Shown: positions 17,265-26,275, numbered from the stretch's first letter. The stretch is DNA of 46,020 bases from Beijerinckiaceae bacterium (GCA_947370975.1 CANBNG010000025.1:1-46020); one strand, 5' to 3'. Numbers and translations: made by a program. Notes: generated by a model not told the origin, from the sequence alone.

Positions 17265-18779
17265 ATGTTGCTCGCCAAAAAAGACGCACCGGGTCGGCTC
17301 GCCGCCCTCGCCCCTATCGCCATTGTCGATATTGGTTCCAATTCCGTCCGCCTCGTCGCTTACGAGGGGCTGTCGCGCTCACCCACGCCCATTTTCAACG
17401 ACAAGGTGCTGTGTGGACTGGGTCGTGGCGTGGCCACCACCGGCCGCCTGCCGCAAGATGGCGTGGATCGCGCGCTCTCGGCCTTGCGCCGTTTCCGCGT
17501 GCTCTGCGAGGCCATGCAGATCACCGATATTCACGTGCTTGCAACAGCGGCGGCGCGCGATGCCGTGAACGGGCCCGATTTTCTGGCTGCTGCGCAAGAA
17601 GCGCTTGGCGCGCCGATTGAATTGCTGTCTGGCCCGCGCGAAGCCCATCTCTCGGCCATGGGCGTCATCTCCGGCTTCTGGAAGCCCGATGGCATGGCGG
17701 GCGATCTCGGCGGCGGTTCGCTGGAACTCAACGAAGTCACGGGCTCAAAGCTCGGGCAGGGGATCACCCTGCCGCTCGGCGGCCTCTCGCTGATGGATGT
17801 TTCCGCGCGCTCGCCCCGGAAGGCGGCAAAAATTGCGCGCGATGCGCTCGCAGGCGCCAAACAGCTCAAGAAGCTCGAAGGCCGCACCTTTTACGCCATT
17901 GGCGGCACATGGCGCGCGCTTGCGCGGCTGCACATGCGCCAGCGCAATTATCCGCTCAACGTGATGCACCATTACGTGATCCCGGCGCGCGACGCGGCCG
18001 ATTTCGCAGCGCTGGTCGAACGCGTCAATGCCGATACTCTGATTTCCATCGGCGCGGTGCCCTCGGCGCGCCGGCCGCTGCTGGCTTACGGCGCGGTGGT
18101 GCTGGAAGAGATCATCCGGCAGGCCAAGCCTAAAGAGGTTGTGGTCTCGGCCCTTGGTGTACGCGAGGGGCTTCTCTTCGAGCGGCTCGATGCCGCCAGC
18201 CGCAAGGCCGATCCGCTGCTGGTCGCCGCGCGCGAATTGAACATCCTGCGCTCCCGCGCCCCCCAGCACGGCGAAGAGCTGTGCGGCTGGACCGATGCAT
18301 TCCTGCGCTCGACCCATCTCAGTGAGACACCGGACGAAAAGCGCCTGCGCCACGCCGCTTGTCTGCTCACCGACATCGGCTGGCGTGCGCATCCCGATTA
18401 TCGCGGCGAGCAATCGCTCAACATCATCGCCCATGCGGCATTCATTGGCGTCGATCATCCGGGCCGCGCCTTCCTGGCGCTGGCGGCCTCCTATCGCCAC
18501 ATGGGGCCGGATGAGGATGTGAGCCCGCAAATCCGCACGCTCGCCACCGCGCGCATGCTCGACCGCGCACACGTGCTCGGCGCCTGCATGCGGCTGGCGT
18601 ACGTAATCACAGCCGCCATGCCCGGCGTTCTGCCGCGCGTGCCGCTGACCTGCGTGAAGGAAAAGCTGGTTCTGACCCTGCCGCCAGATCTCGGCCCGCT
18701 TGCCAATGAGCGGGTCAACGGCCGCCTGAAGCAGCTGGCTCGGCTGATTGGCCGTGAGCCGTCGATCAAGGTGAAGTAG
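17265..18779 (+). CDS. ppx: Exopolyphosphatase / Ppx-GppA phosphatase
   Basis: Ppx enzymes remove terminal phosphates from polyphosphate; GppA enzymes hydrolyse pppGpp, and one protein can do both. The 504-residue product has the actin-like fold motifs: phosphate loop 1 IAIVDIGSNSVRLVAYEG near residue 20 and loop 2 GDLGGGSLEL near residue 148. A C-terminal helical region from about residue 320 corresponds to the HD-like domain. It follows ppk1 by 6 bp in the same operon, which favours a role in polyphosphate turnover. It ends 7 bp from the convergent rnd gene. Confidence 0.93.
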   Translation: MLLAKKDAPGRLAALAPIAIVDIGSNSVRLVAYEGLSRSPTPIFNDKVLCGLGRGVATTGRLPQDGVDRALSALRRFRVLCEAMQITDIHVLATAAARDAVNGPDFLAAAQEALGAPIELLSGPREAHLSAMGVISGFWKPDGMAGDLGGGSLELNEVTGSKLGQGITLPLGGLSLMDVSARSPRKAAKIARDALAGAKQLKKLEGRTFYAIGGTWRALARLHMRQRNYPLNVMHHYVIPARDAADFAALVERVNADTLISIGAVPSARRPLLAYGAVVLEEIIRQAKPKEVVVSALGVREGLLFERLDAASRKADPLLVAARELNILRSRAPQHGEELCGWTDAFLRSTHLSETPDEKRLRHAACLLTDIGWRAHPDYRGEQSLNIIAHAAFIGVDHPGRAFLALAASYRHMGPDEDVSPQIRTLATARMLDRAHVLGACMRLAYVITAAMPGVLPRVPLTCVKEKLVLTLPPDLGPLANERVNGRLKQLARLIGREPSIKVK

Positions 18780-18786
18780 GAGCGCT

Positions 18787-19962
18787 TTACTCGGCCACCA
18801 CCGGGGGCGCGTCCTGCCATTCCAGCGTGACGACCTTGTTGTTCTCGACGGTCAGCGCGAGCCGTCCGCGCTTGAGCTCCAGCGCCTTTGCGCCAAACAG
18901 CTCGAAACGCCAGCCCGACAGCGCGGCCACTTTGGCGCGGTCGTCGGCTGCGATGGATTCGAGATCATCGACGGTGGCGATCATTTTGGCCGCGACGCCG
19001 TGTTTCTCGCTCACCTGACGCAGCAGGACTTTCAGCAGCTCGACGGTTGCACCGCCGCCGCCGTTGGGCCGGCGGTCGCGCTCGATGCGCGGCAGGTTCT
19101 TGGGGTCGCGCTCAAGGCCGCGTTCAATGGCGGCCAGAATATCGGCGCCCGCGCGTGCGCGCTCCATGCCGCGCGGGAAGGCGCGGAGATTGCCGAGGGC
19201 TTCAGCCGAGCGGGGCGCGGCGAGTGCGATTTCGATGAGAATATCGTCCTTGAGCACGCGTGAGCGCGGCACATCCTTGCTCTGCGCCTCGCGCTCGCGC
19301 CAGGCGGCGAGATCCATCAGCACAGCCAGATCGCGCGGCTTGCGCGCACGGTGGCGGAAACGCTCCCAGGCGCTGTCAGGATGCTGCTCGTAAGTCGCTG
19401 GCGAGCACAGGGTGCCCATTTCATCGGCGAGCCAGGACATGCGCTCGCTTTTCTGCAGCTTGGCCACCAGCGCGCGGTAGATGTCGCGCAGATAGGTGAC
19501 GTCGGCCAGCGCATAGGTGATTTGCGCATCAGACAGCGGCCGGCGCGACCAATCGGTAAAGCGCGAGGACTTGTCGAGCGTGACCTTGCAGATGGATTGC
19601 GCAAGCTCGCCATAGGCAACCTGGTCGCCATAGCCGCAGACCATGGCTGCAACCTGAGTGTCGAACAGGGGCGCGGGAATCATCTTGGCGAGATGCCAGA
19701 CGATTTCGAGATCCTGACGGGCGGCGTGAAAGACCTTCACCACATTGGGGTTGGCCATCAGCTCGAAAAAGGGCGTCAGATCGAGCCCCTCGGCAATGGT
19801 GTCCACCGCCACGGCCTCGTCGTCCGAGGCAAGCTGAATGACACACACCTTCGGCCAGAAGGTTGTCTCACGGAGAAATTCCGTATCGACGGTGACGAAG
19901 GAGTGTTGCGCAAGGCGCTTGCAAACCTCGGCAAGCGACTCGGTGGTGGTGATCAGGCTCAT
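18787..19962 (-). CDS. rnd: Ribonuclease D
   Basis: This 3'-to-5' exoribonuclease trims tRNA and other stable RNA precursors. The 391-residue product has the DEDDy exonuclease domain: motif I VDTEF (Asp26, Glu28), motif II HAARQDLE, motif III YALADVTYLRDIY with the Tyr and Asp. An HRDC domain follows (PRSRVLKDDILIEIALAAP), and the C-terminal region is a second, weaker HRDC-like segment, as in other RNase D proteins. The gene converges on ppx and is divergent from aspS across a repeat-filled 442-bp gap. Confidence 0.95.
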   Translation of the reverse strand: MSLITTTESLAEVCKRLAQHSFVTVDTEFLRETTFWPKVCVIQLASDDEAVAVDTIAEGLDLTPFFELMANPNVVKVFHAARQDLEIVWHLAKMIPAPLFDTQVAAMVCGYGDQVAYGELAQSICKVTLDKSSRFTDWSRRPLSDAQITYALADVTYLRDIYRALVAKLQKSERMSWLADEMGTLCSPATYEQHPDSAWERFRHRARKPRDLAVLMDLAAWREREAQSKDVPRSRVLKDDILIEIALAAPRSAEALGNLRAFPRGMERARAGADILAAIERGLERDPKNLPRIERDRRPNGGGGATVELLKVLLRQVSEKHGVAAKMIATVDDLESIAADDRAKVAALSGWRFELFGAKALELKRGRLALTVENNKVVTLEWQDAPPVVAE

Positions 19963-20031
19963 GCCCGACGGCTATACCGGGAAAATCTGCGCGAGGCGAG
20001 AGGGGGCAAAGGCAAAGCTTGCGCGGGTGTT

Positions 20032-20126
20032 CCCTCCCCCGGCCGGAGAGGGGATAGCATCCCTCCGGGTGGCATCCCCTCATCAGTCTGCTCCGCAGAC
20101 AGCTTCTCCCCAAGGGAGAAGCGGGC
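20032..20126 (+). repeat. Palindromic mosaic element, copy C
   Basis: It contains GGGAT/ATCCC (20051-20063), GTCTGC/GCAGAC (20086-20100) and GCTTCTCCC/GGGAGAAGC (20102-20122). The right half (CCCCTCATC onward) matches copies A and B with only a few changes; the left half is rearranged and retains only CCCTC and GAGGGG from the first hairpin. Confidence 0.8.
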
Positions 20127-20145
20127 ACGCAGCGTGCGACCTCAA

Positions 20146-20200
20146 CTCCCTCCCCCTTGTGGGGAGGGCCGACTCGGCGCAGCCGAGCGGGGTGGGGGTT
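20146..20200 (+). repeat. Second palindrome type, forward copy
   Basis: CCCTCCCC/GGGGAGGG (20148-20168) is followed by CTCGGC/GCCGAG (20173-20187) and the tail CGGGGTGGGGGT. It resembles the left half of copies A and B in layout (two adjacent hairpins then a G-rich tail) and recurs in inverted orientation at 20271-20310. Confidence 0.7.
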
Positions 20201-20270
20201 TTGCGGTTTTTCACGCCCGAGACGGGACGTGCTGCCTCATCAGCCTGCGCCAGAACTTATGAAGATGGCG

Positions 20271-20310
20271 CGACCCCCACCCCTAGCCCCTCCCCACAAG
20301 GGGGCGGGGG
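20271..20310 (-). repeat. Second palindrome type, inverted copy
   Basis: Read on the minus strand, this gives CCCCCTTGTGGGGAGGGG followed by a GGGGTGGGGGT tail, close to the forward copy at 20146-20200 but lacking the CTCGGC/GCCGAG hairpin. About 70 bases separate the two copies. Confidence 0.6.
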
Positions 20311-20404
20311 ATCATATGGAGCCTGCGACCTCCTCCCGATTCTTGACAATCGGTCCCCCCCATGTGCTTCTCCGCCCGAAGCAACATCCCCATTCCCGAG
20401 AGAC

Positions 20405-22180
20405 ATGATGCACCGCTACCGCTCGCACAATTGTGGCCAGATCCGTGAGACAGACGCCGGCTCGAAAGTCCGCCTGTCGGGCTGGTGCCATCGCATCCGC
20501 GACCATGGCGGCGTCCTCTTCATCGATCTGCGCGATCATTACGGCCTTACCCAATGCGTGATCGATCCCGATTCGCCGGCCTTCGCGACGGCCGAGAAGC
20601 TGCGCTCCGAATGGGTCGTGTGCATCGATGGCGATGTGCGCATGCGCCCCGCCGGCACCGAGAATGCCGACATGCCGACAGGCCAGGTCGAAATCTATGT
20701 CGGGGCCATCGAAGTGCTCGGCGCGTCGGCTGAATTGCCGCTGCCGGTGTTCGGCGATGTCGATTATCCGGAAGAGACGCGCCTGAAATATCGCTTCCTC
20801 GATCTGCGCCGCGAACGCCTGCATAACAACATCATGCTGCGCGGCCAGGTGATCGATGGCATGCGTGCGCGCATGAAGGGGCAGGGGTTCTTTGAATTCC
20901 AGACGCCGATTCTCACCGCTTCTTCGCCCGAAGGCGCGCGCGACTTCCTGGTGCCCTCGCGTCTGCATCCGGGCAAGTTCTACGCGCTGCCCCAGGCGCC
21001 CCAGCAGTACAAGCAGCTGATCATGATGGCGGGCTTTGACCGCTATTTCCAGATCGCCCCCTGCTTCCGCGATGAAGACCCGCGCGCCGATCGGCTGCCG
21101 GGCGAATTCTATCAGCTCGATCTCGAAATGAGCTTCATCGAGCAGGAAGATGTGTTTGCGGCCGTGGAGCCGGTCATCGGCGGCATCTTTACCGAATTTG
21201 GCAAGGGCAAGCCGGTGACGCCCGCGCCCTGGCCGCGCATTCCCTATGCCGTGTCGATGCAGAAATACGGCACCGACAAGCCTGACCTGCGCAACCCGCT
21301 CGTCATGCAGGATGTCTCGGAGCATTTCCGTGGCTCGAACTTCAAGGTCTTCGCGCGCATGCTCGAAGATCCCAAGAACCGCGTCTGGGCCATTCCTGCC
21401 CCGACAGGCGGCCAGCGCACATTCTGCGACCGCATGAATTCCTGGGCGCAGGGCGAAGGCCAGCCGGGCCTTGGCTATGTGATGTGGCGCGAGGACGGTG
21501 GCGCGGGCCCCATCGCCAATAATATCGGGCCCGAGCGCACCGAAGCGATCCGCGAGCAGATCGGCATGAATGCGGGCGATGCGGCCTTCTTCGTGGCGGG
21601 CGACCCGGAAAAGTTCGTGAAGTTTGCGGGCGCGGCGCGCACCAAGGTCGGCACGGATCTCAAGCTCGTGGACGAGGATCGTTATGAGCTCGCCTGGATC
21701 GTCGACTTCCCGATGTATGAGTGGAACGAAGACGAGAAGAAGGTCGAGTTCTCGCACAACCCCTTCTCCATGCCCCAGGGAGGGCAGGAGGCGCTTGAAA
21801 CGCAGGATCCGCTCACCATCAAGGCGTTCCAGTACGACATCGCCTGCAACGGCTTCGAGATCGCCTCGGGCGGCATCCGCAACCATCGCCCCGAGTCGAT
21901 GGTCAAGGCGTTCGAGATTGCAGGCTATAACGAGCAGACCGTGATCGACCGTTTCGGCGGCATGTATCGCGCGTTCCAATATGGCGCACCGCCCCATGGC
22001 GGCATGGCGGCAGGCGTGGATCGCATCATCATGTTGCTGTGCGGCGCGCAGAACCTGCGTGAGGTCTCTATCTTCCCGATGAACCAGCAGGCGGTCGATC
22101 TGCTCATGGGTTCGCCCTCGGAAGCGACCAACCAGCAATTGCGCGATCTGCACATCCGGCTGAACTTGCCGGAGAAGTAG
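20405..22180 (+). CDS. aspS: Aspartyl-tRNA synthetase
   Basis: This class II synthetase charges tRNA with aspartate. The 591-residue product has the N-terminal OB-fold anticodon domain (VRLSGWCHRIRDHGGVLFIDLRD), motif 2 in FRDEDPRADRLPGEFYQLD, the bacterial GAD insert (about residues 280-420) and motif 3 in GGMAAGVDRIIMLL. The length is normal for bacterial AspRS. Whether it also charges tRNA-Asn cannot be decided here, although that is common in organisms with GatCAB. ATG at 20408 is an equally good start. A strong intrinsic terminator follows within 10 bp. Confidence 0.97.
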   Translation: MMHRYRSHNCGQIRETDAGSKVRLSGWCHRIRDHGGVLFIDLRDHYGLTQCVIDPDSPAFATAEKLRSEWVVCIDGDVRMRPAGTENADMPTGQVEIYVGAIEVLGASAELPLPVFGDVDYPEETRLKYRFLDLRRERLHNNIMLRGQVIDGMRARMKGQGFFEFQTPILTASSPEGARDFLVPSRLHPGKFYALPQAPQQYKQLIMMAGFDRYFQIAPCFRDEDPRADRLPGEFYQLDLEMSFIEQEDVFAAVEPVIGGIFTEFGKGKPVTPAPWPRIPYAVSMQKYGTDKPDLRNPLVMQDVSEHFRGSNFKVFARMLEDPKNRVWAIPAPTGGQRTFCDRMNSWAQGEGQPGLGYVMWREDGGAGPIANNIGPERTEAIREQIGMNAGDAAFFVAGDPEKFVKFAGAARTKVGTDLKLVDEDRYELAWIVDFPMYEWNEDEKKVEFSHNPFSMPQGGQEALETQDPLTIKAFQYDIACNGFEIASGGIRNHRPESMVKAFEIAGYNEQTVIDRFGGMYRAFQYGAPPHGGMAAGVDRIIMLLCGAQNLREVSIFPMNQQAVDLLMGSPSEATNQQLRDLHIRLNLPEK

Positions 22181-22186
22181 GACAAC

Positions 22187-22216
22187 AGGCCGGAGCCTCT
22201 GCTCCGGCCTTTTTTT
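22187..22216 (+). terminator. Intrinsic terminator of aspS
   Basis: AGGCCGGAGC (22187-22196) and GCTCCGGCCT (22201-22210) form a perfect 10-bp stem with a CTCT loop, followed by a run of seven T. It lies 6 bases after the aspS stop codon and abuts the end of the convergent fucosyltransferase gene, whose stop codon overlaps the T tract. Confidence 0.95.
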
Positions 22217-23273
22217 ATCGCTGTGCCTTGAACACCGCCAAAAACTTGCGCATCGCGCTGGCGGCCATATCGGGGATTGTCGCCAGCGGATTGGCTTTGC
22301 GCGCCGCGCGGCGCGAGCGCAGCAGTCCCCTCGCGGTCGAGGCTGGCAGCGCGTCGAGACGGCGCACTTCACGCGCGATCAGCGCGAAGAGATTATGCTC
22401 TTCCAGCACGCGGCGGCGCGCCTCCATGATGGCCGGGAGGCGCTTTTCATATTCGTTGTTGGCGATGGCCGCGCGGATGATCGCCTCCGCGCCATCGACA
22501 TCGTGAATATCGATGGCAATAAAACTCTCGGCCGGAAAATAATCCGCAGCATCGGTCGCGCCGAAATAAAACGGCAGCGTGCAGGCGAGAAACGAATCCG
22601 AGAGTTTTTCGGTCCAGTGATGGGGCCCCTGAAAATTCTCGACGGCAATATGATAGCGATAGGCGTCCAGCGCCTCCGCCTTGTCATCCATGGCGCGCAC
22701 GCCGTGGCCAAAGACATCGAGCTCTGGCATTCGCTTGGCGAGCGCCTGCGTGAAATCCCAGCGCAGATTATGCAGCGTGTGACGCTGGCGCTTGGACGAA
22801 CACACGGTTGAAATCAGGCGTGTCTTGTCGAGCGGCGGATGGTCTTCAATCTCGTCATAGGTCAGCATGCGATCTTTGCCGACGCCGTAATACCAGCGCA
22901 GGCCCGCCTGCGAATAGATCTGCCCGGAATGACGCAGGATCTCGGGCTGCTGGCTCGAAATCACCGCACCGAATTGCGAGAGGAAAGCCTGTCCGTAGAT
23001 CTTGATCGTCGAGGGCTCCATGGTCAGGAGCATGGTGTGTGCGCGCGGGCAGGCGAGATCGAGCGTGCGTGTCGAAAAACGCTCGCCGGGAATAGTTGGC
23101 AGATCGTCATGGACGACCAGCCAATCATAATCTTGCGCATCGAGATCGAAGATGAAATGGCAGCCGTGATAATCGGCGCGGCTGCCCGGCAATTGGCGCG
23201 ACCAGATGTGGGGCGTGACGGCATGGGGCGCACGCCCCATGAATTTCACGCGGATCGGTGCGCCCTGTGTCAT
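22215..23273 (-). CDS. GT10-type alpha-fucosyltransferase
   Basis: The likely reaction is transfer of L-fucose from GDP-fucose to a glycan acceptor. The 352-residue protein contains the family GT10 signature starting at Tyr205: YRYHIAVENFQ ... HHWTEKLSDSFLACTLPFYF ... FPAESFIAIDIHD, where the ENF and EKL residues line the donor site. No signal peptide is present; the basic amphipathic C-terminus (RGLLRSRRAARK and the last 30 residues) could bind the inner membrane, as reported for Helicobacter fucosyltransferases. Its ATG overlaps the gmd stop codon by one base, placing it in the operon that makes its donor. The acceptor and linkage are unknown. Confidence 0.85.
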   Translation of the reverse strand: MTQGAPIRVKFMGRAPHAVTPHIWSRQLPGSRADYHGCHFIFDLDAQDYDWLVVHDDLPTIPGERFSTRTLDLACPRAHTMLLTMEPSTIKIYGQAFLSQFGAVISSQQPEILRHSGQIYSQAGLRWYYGVGKDRMLTYDEIEDHPPLDKTRLISTVCSSKRQRHTLHNLRWDFTQALAKRMPELDVFGHGVRAMDDKAEALDAYRYHIAVENFQGPHHWTEKLSDSFLACTLPFYFGATDAADYFPAESFIAIDIHDVDGAEAIIRAAIANNEYEKRLPAIMEARRRVLEEHNLFALIAREVRRLDALPASTARGLLRSRRAARKANPLATIPDMAASAMRKFLAVFKAQR

Positions 23274-24316
23274 CAGCGCTGCGCGGCAGCCAGATCCACG
23301 CGCACCATCTCGGCCACGAGATCGGCGAAGTTCGTTGTCGCGCTCCAGCCGAGCACGCGCTTTGCCTTGGCTGGATTGCCGATCAGCAGATCGACTTCGG
23401 TCGGGCGGAAATAGCGCGGATCGACTTCAACCAGCACGCGACCTGTCTTGATGCAGAGTCCCTTTTCATCCACGCCCTCGCCACGCCATTCAAGGCGCGT
23501 GTCGACATGGGCAAAAGCGGCTTCGACAAATTCGCGCACCGAACGCGTCTCGCCGGTGGCCAGCACGTAATCGTCGGGCTTGTCCTGTTGCAGCATTCGC
23601 CACATGCCTTCGACGAAATCGCGCGCGTGGCCCCAGTCGCGCTTGGCGTCGAGATTGCCGAGATAGATCTTGTCCTGCTGGCCCTTGTGGATCGCCGTCA
23701 CGGCGCGCGTGATCTTGCGCGTGACAAAGGTCTCGCCGCGGATCGGGCTCTCGTGATTGAACAGAATGCCGTTGGAGGCATGCATGTCATAGGCTTCGCG
23801 GTAATTCACCGTGATCCAGTAGGCGTAGAGCTTTGCCGCAGCATAGGGCGAGCGCGGATAGAAGGGCGTCGTCTCGCTTTGCGGAATTTCCTGCACCTTG
23901 CCGTAAAGCTCGGAGGTCGAGGCCTGATAGAAGCGGGTCTTTTGCGAAAGGCCGAGCAGGCGAATGGCTTCGAGCAGGCGCAAGGTGCCGATGCCATCGG
24001 CATTGGCGGTATATTCGGCAGTCTCGAAACTCACCTGCACATGCGATTGCGCGGCGAGATTGTAGATTTCGTCGGGCTGGGTTTCCTGCACGATGCGGAT
24101 GAGATTGGTCGCATCCGTCATGTCGCCATGATGGAGGATGAAGCGCGGGTCTTTCTCGTGCGGATCCTGATAGAGATGCTCGATGCGCCCCGTGTTGAAG
24201 GACGAGGAGCGGCGCTTGATCCCGTGGACGATATAGCCTTTGCCGAGCAGCAGTTCGGCGAGATAAGCGCCGTCCTGGCCGGTCACACCGGTGATCAATG
24301 CGGTCTTCTGCGACAT
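23273..24316 (-). CDS. gmd: GDP-mannose 4,6-dehydratase
   Basis: It converts GDP-D-mannose to GDP-4-keto-6-deoxy-mannose, the first step to GDP-L-fucose. The 347-residue extended SDR protein has the NADP-binding ALITGVTGQDGAYLAELLL, the characteristic GIKRRSSSFNTGRIEHLY, the catalytic Ser/Thr-Tyr-Lys set (STSELYG; YAAAK in SPYAAAKLYAYW) and the GILFNHESPIRGETFVTRKI block. The start at 24316 matches the family N-terminus (MSQKTALITG). It sits 25 bp after fcl and overlaps the fucosyltransferase gene. Confidence 0.96.
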   Translation of the reverse strand: MSQKTALITGVTGQDGAYLAELLLGKGYIVHGIKRRSSSFNTGRIEHLYQDPHEKDPRFILHHGDMTDATNLIRIVQETQPDEIYNLAAQSHVQVSFETAEYTANADGIGTLRLLEAIRLLGLSQKTRFYQASTSELYGKVQEIPQSETTPFYPRSPYAAAKLYAYWITVNYREAYDMHASNGILFNHESPIRGETFVTRKITRAVTAIHKGQQDKIYLGNLDAKRDWGHARDFVEGMWRMLQQDKPDDYVLATGETRSVREFVEAAFAHVDTRLEWRGEGVDEKGLCIKTGRVLVEVDPRYFRPTEVDLLIGNPAKAKRVLGWSATTNFADLVAEMVRVDLAAAQR

Positions 24317-24341
24317 GTCTTGTGTCCTTTTGCCCAGGCGC

Positions 24342-25310
24342 TCAAAGGCGCGCGGATGATGTCCCTGTGGCGTCCACATGCGCGAGGAACCATTGATATG
24401 TGGTTGCAATGCCCTCGCGCAGACCGATTTTCGGCGTCCAGCCCATGGCGCGCAGCTTGTCGCCGCTCATGAGCTTGCGCGGTGTGCCATCGGGCTTGGT
24501 GAGGTCGTGCCTGATCTCGCCGTGATAGCCGACAACGTCGCAGACGAGGCGCAGCAGATCGATGATCGCCAGATCCTCGCCCGAGCCGACATTCACATGC
24601 TCGTCGCCATCGTAATGTTGCAGCAGATGCACGATGGCATCGGCGCAATCGTCCACATGCAGGAATTCGCGCAGCGGCGAACCCGTGCCCCACATGGTGA
24701 TTTCGGAGGCGCCGGACAATTTCGCCTCATGCGCCTTGCGGATGAGGGCTGGCATGACATGGCTGGAATTGAGATCGAAATTGTCGCCCGGACCATAGAG
24801 ATTGGTCGGCATGGCGGAAATATAATGCAGCCCATATTGCCGGCGATAGGCCTGCGCGAGCTTGAGACCGGCGATCTTGGCGACAGCATACCATTCATTG
24901 GTGGGCTCGAGCGGACCGGTCAGCAGCGCGTCTTCGGAGATCGGCTGGGGCGCGAGCTTGGGATAGATGCAGCTTGAACCCAGCATCACGAAGCGATTGA
25001 CGCCCGCGCGCCGCGCGCCCTCCACCATATTCATCTCGATGGCGAGGTTCTGGTAGAGAAAATCAGCCGGATAGGACGCATTGGCCAGAATGCCGCCAAC
25101 CCGCGCCGCCGCCATGATGATGGCATCGGGCTTCAGCTCGGCAATCAGCGCCTCGGTTTCAGCCTGGCGCGTCAGGTCGGCGCGCTCGCGCCCGGCCGTC
25201 AGCACCTCGCAGCCTGCTGCTTCGAGACGGCGCACAAGCGCCCCGCCCACCATCCCGCGATGGCCGGCAACGTAAATTCTCTGGCCTTGCAGCTGATAGA
25301 CGTCAGGCAT
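24342..25310 (-). CDS. fcl: GDP-L-fucose synthase
   Basis: This epimerase-reductase turns GDP-4-keto-6-deoxy-mannose into GDP-L-fucose with NADPH. The 322-residue SDR protein has IYVAGHRGMVGGALVRRL (NADP-binding), the RVGGI segment, the active-site SSCIYPKLAPQPI and YAVAK (catalytic Tyr-Lys), then MPTNLYGPGDNFDLNSSHVMPALIRK and WGTGSPLREFLHVDD, all typical of WcaG/Fcl proteins. It is the first gene of the fcl-gmd-fucosyltransferase operon; the PfkB kinase gene upstream is on the same strand after a 74-bp gap. Confidence 0.96.
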   Translation of the reverse strand: MPDVYQLQGQRIYVAGHRGMVGGALVRRLEAAGCEVLTAGRERADLTRQAETEALIAELKPDAIIMAAARVGGILANASYPADFLYQNLAIEMNMVEGARRAGVNRFVMLGSSCIYPKLAPQPISEDALLTGPLEPTNEWYAVAKIAGLKLAQAYRRQYGLHYISAMPTNLYGPGDNFDLNSSHVMPALIRKAHEAKLSGASEITMWGTGSPLREFLHVDDCADAIVHLLQHYDGDEHVNVGSGEDLAIIDLLRLVCDVVGYHGEIRHDLTKPDGTPRKLMSGDKLRAMGWTPKIGLREGIATTYQWFLAHVDATGTSSARL

Positions 25311-25384
25311 TCATGTGCTCAAGCTTGGGTGGTCGGATCTCGCGCACATTCGCCACGCCGGGGCCGATCCGTCAAGCGCGGGCG

Positions 25385-26275
25385 TCAGAGGGCGCCATAT
25401 AGCTCAGACATCCGGCGCACATCGGCGGGGCCGGGCAGGCCTGCCTCATTGCCAAGGTGCTGGATCTTGAAGGCGGAGGCGGCGCGCGCATAGGCAAGGT
25501 GGTCGCGCCAGCGCGCCTCGGGCCTTGCAAGGTAAGCAGCGACATAAGCGCCGTGGAAAACATCCCCCGCGCCAGAGGTGTCGATGATCTTGTCAGACGG
25601 CACTGGCAGGGCGGGCAGGCGGGAGACGTGACCCTCCTCATCATACCAGAGCACGCCGCGCTCGCCCTCGGTGACGCCGCCAATGCGGCAGCCGCAGCTC
25701 TTGAGATAGTCGAGCATGGCCTCGGGCGAGAGCTTCATCTGTTCGCACAGGCGCTCTGCGACCATTGCGACATCGATATATTGCAGCAAGTCATGCGTAT
25801 TGGCCCGCAGCCCGCCGCCATCGAGCGAGGTGAGAACGCCGGCCGCCCGGCAAGCCTTGGCATAATGGATGGCCGCATCCGCCTGATGGCCATCGAGATG
25901 CAATGCGCGGATGCCATCGATATTGAGCATCGGAAAGGGGTGGAGATAGGCGTCATCCCGGGCGCGCAGGATCGAGCGTTTGCCGTTGCGCGGCAGGATG
26001 AAGGAGAGCGACGAGCGCTTCACCTTCCGGGCGTGGATGGGGATCTGATATTTTGCCGCCATGTCGAGGAACATGCGGCCAAGCCAGTCATCGGCAACCG
26101 AGGTGAGCAGATCGGGCACGAGGCCGAGCCTGGCGCAGGCAAAAGCGGCAGTGACCGCATTGCCGCCAAAGGAGACGGCATAATCGCGCGCCACCGCCTT
26201 GTCGTCACCTTGCGGGATCTCATCGGCAAGCAGCGTGACATCGATATAGGTCTGGCCGATGAAGAGCGCGTCCAT
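25385..26275 (-). CDS. PfkB-family carbohydrate kinase
   Basis: The 296-residue protein has both family signatures: the N-terminal SFGGNAVTAAFACARLG (substrate-side glycine motif) and the C-terminal IDTSGAGDVFHGAYVA with the catalytic Asp and anion hole. The substrate is not determined by these motifs; ribokinase, ketohexokinase and sulfofructose kinase groups all share them. The start at 26275 (MDALFIGQTYID) was chosen from the family N-terminus; the longer frame to 26311 runs into the repeat element. It may be co-transcribed with the fucose operon, but a metabolic link is only inferred from position. Confidence 0.85.
   Translation of the reverse strand: MDALFIGQTYIDVTLLADEIPQGDDKAVARDYAVSFGGNAVTAAFACARLGLVPDLLTSVADDWLGRMFLDMAAKYQIPIHARKVKRSSLSFILPRNGKRSILRARDDAYLHPFPMLNIDGIRALHLDGHQADAAIHYAKACRAAGVLTSLDGGGLRANTHDLLQYIDVAMVAERLCEQMKLSPEAMLDYLKSCGCRIGGVTEGERGVLWYDEEGHVSRLPALPVPSDKIIDTSGAGDVFHGAYVAAYLARPEARWRDHLAYARAASAFKIQHLGNEAGLPGPADVRRMSELYGAL

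Larger units (their letters stand above)
19963..20404. other. 442-bp intergenic region filled with palindromic repeats
   Basis: The region between the divergent rnd and aspS genes holds no plausible gene. It contains mosaic palindrome copy C (20032-20126), a second palindrome type (20146-20200) and an inverted, diverged copy of that second type (20271-20310). The stretch nearest aspS has a perfect -35-like TTGACA (20343-20348), but no convincing -10 follows at 16-18 bases, so a promoter is only suggested. The open aspS frame through this region is not coding. Confidence 0.8.

Noticed and set aside
20146..20310. Forward and inverted palindromes as the ends of a small transposable element (MITE)
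   Set aside because: The two copies differ in structure (one lacks a hairpin), no flanking target-site duplication is visible, and the 70 bases between them show no conserved core. They are better described as repeats of the palindrome family.
7849..20310. The repeats as a CRISPR array
   Set aside because: Copies are far apart, each is internally palindromic in several units, spacing is irregular, and no cas gene is in the window.
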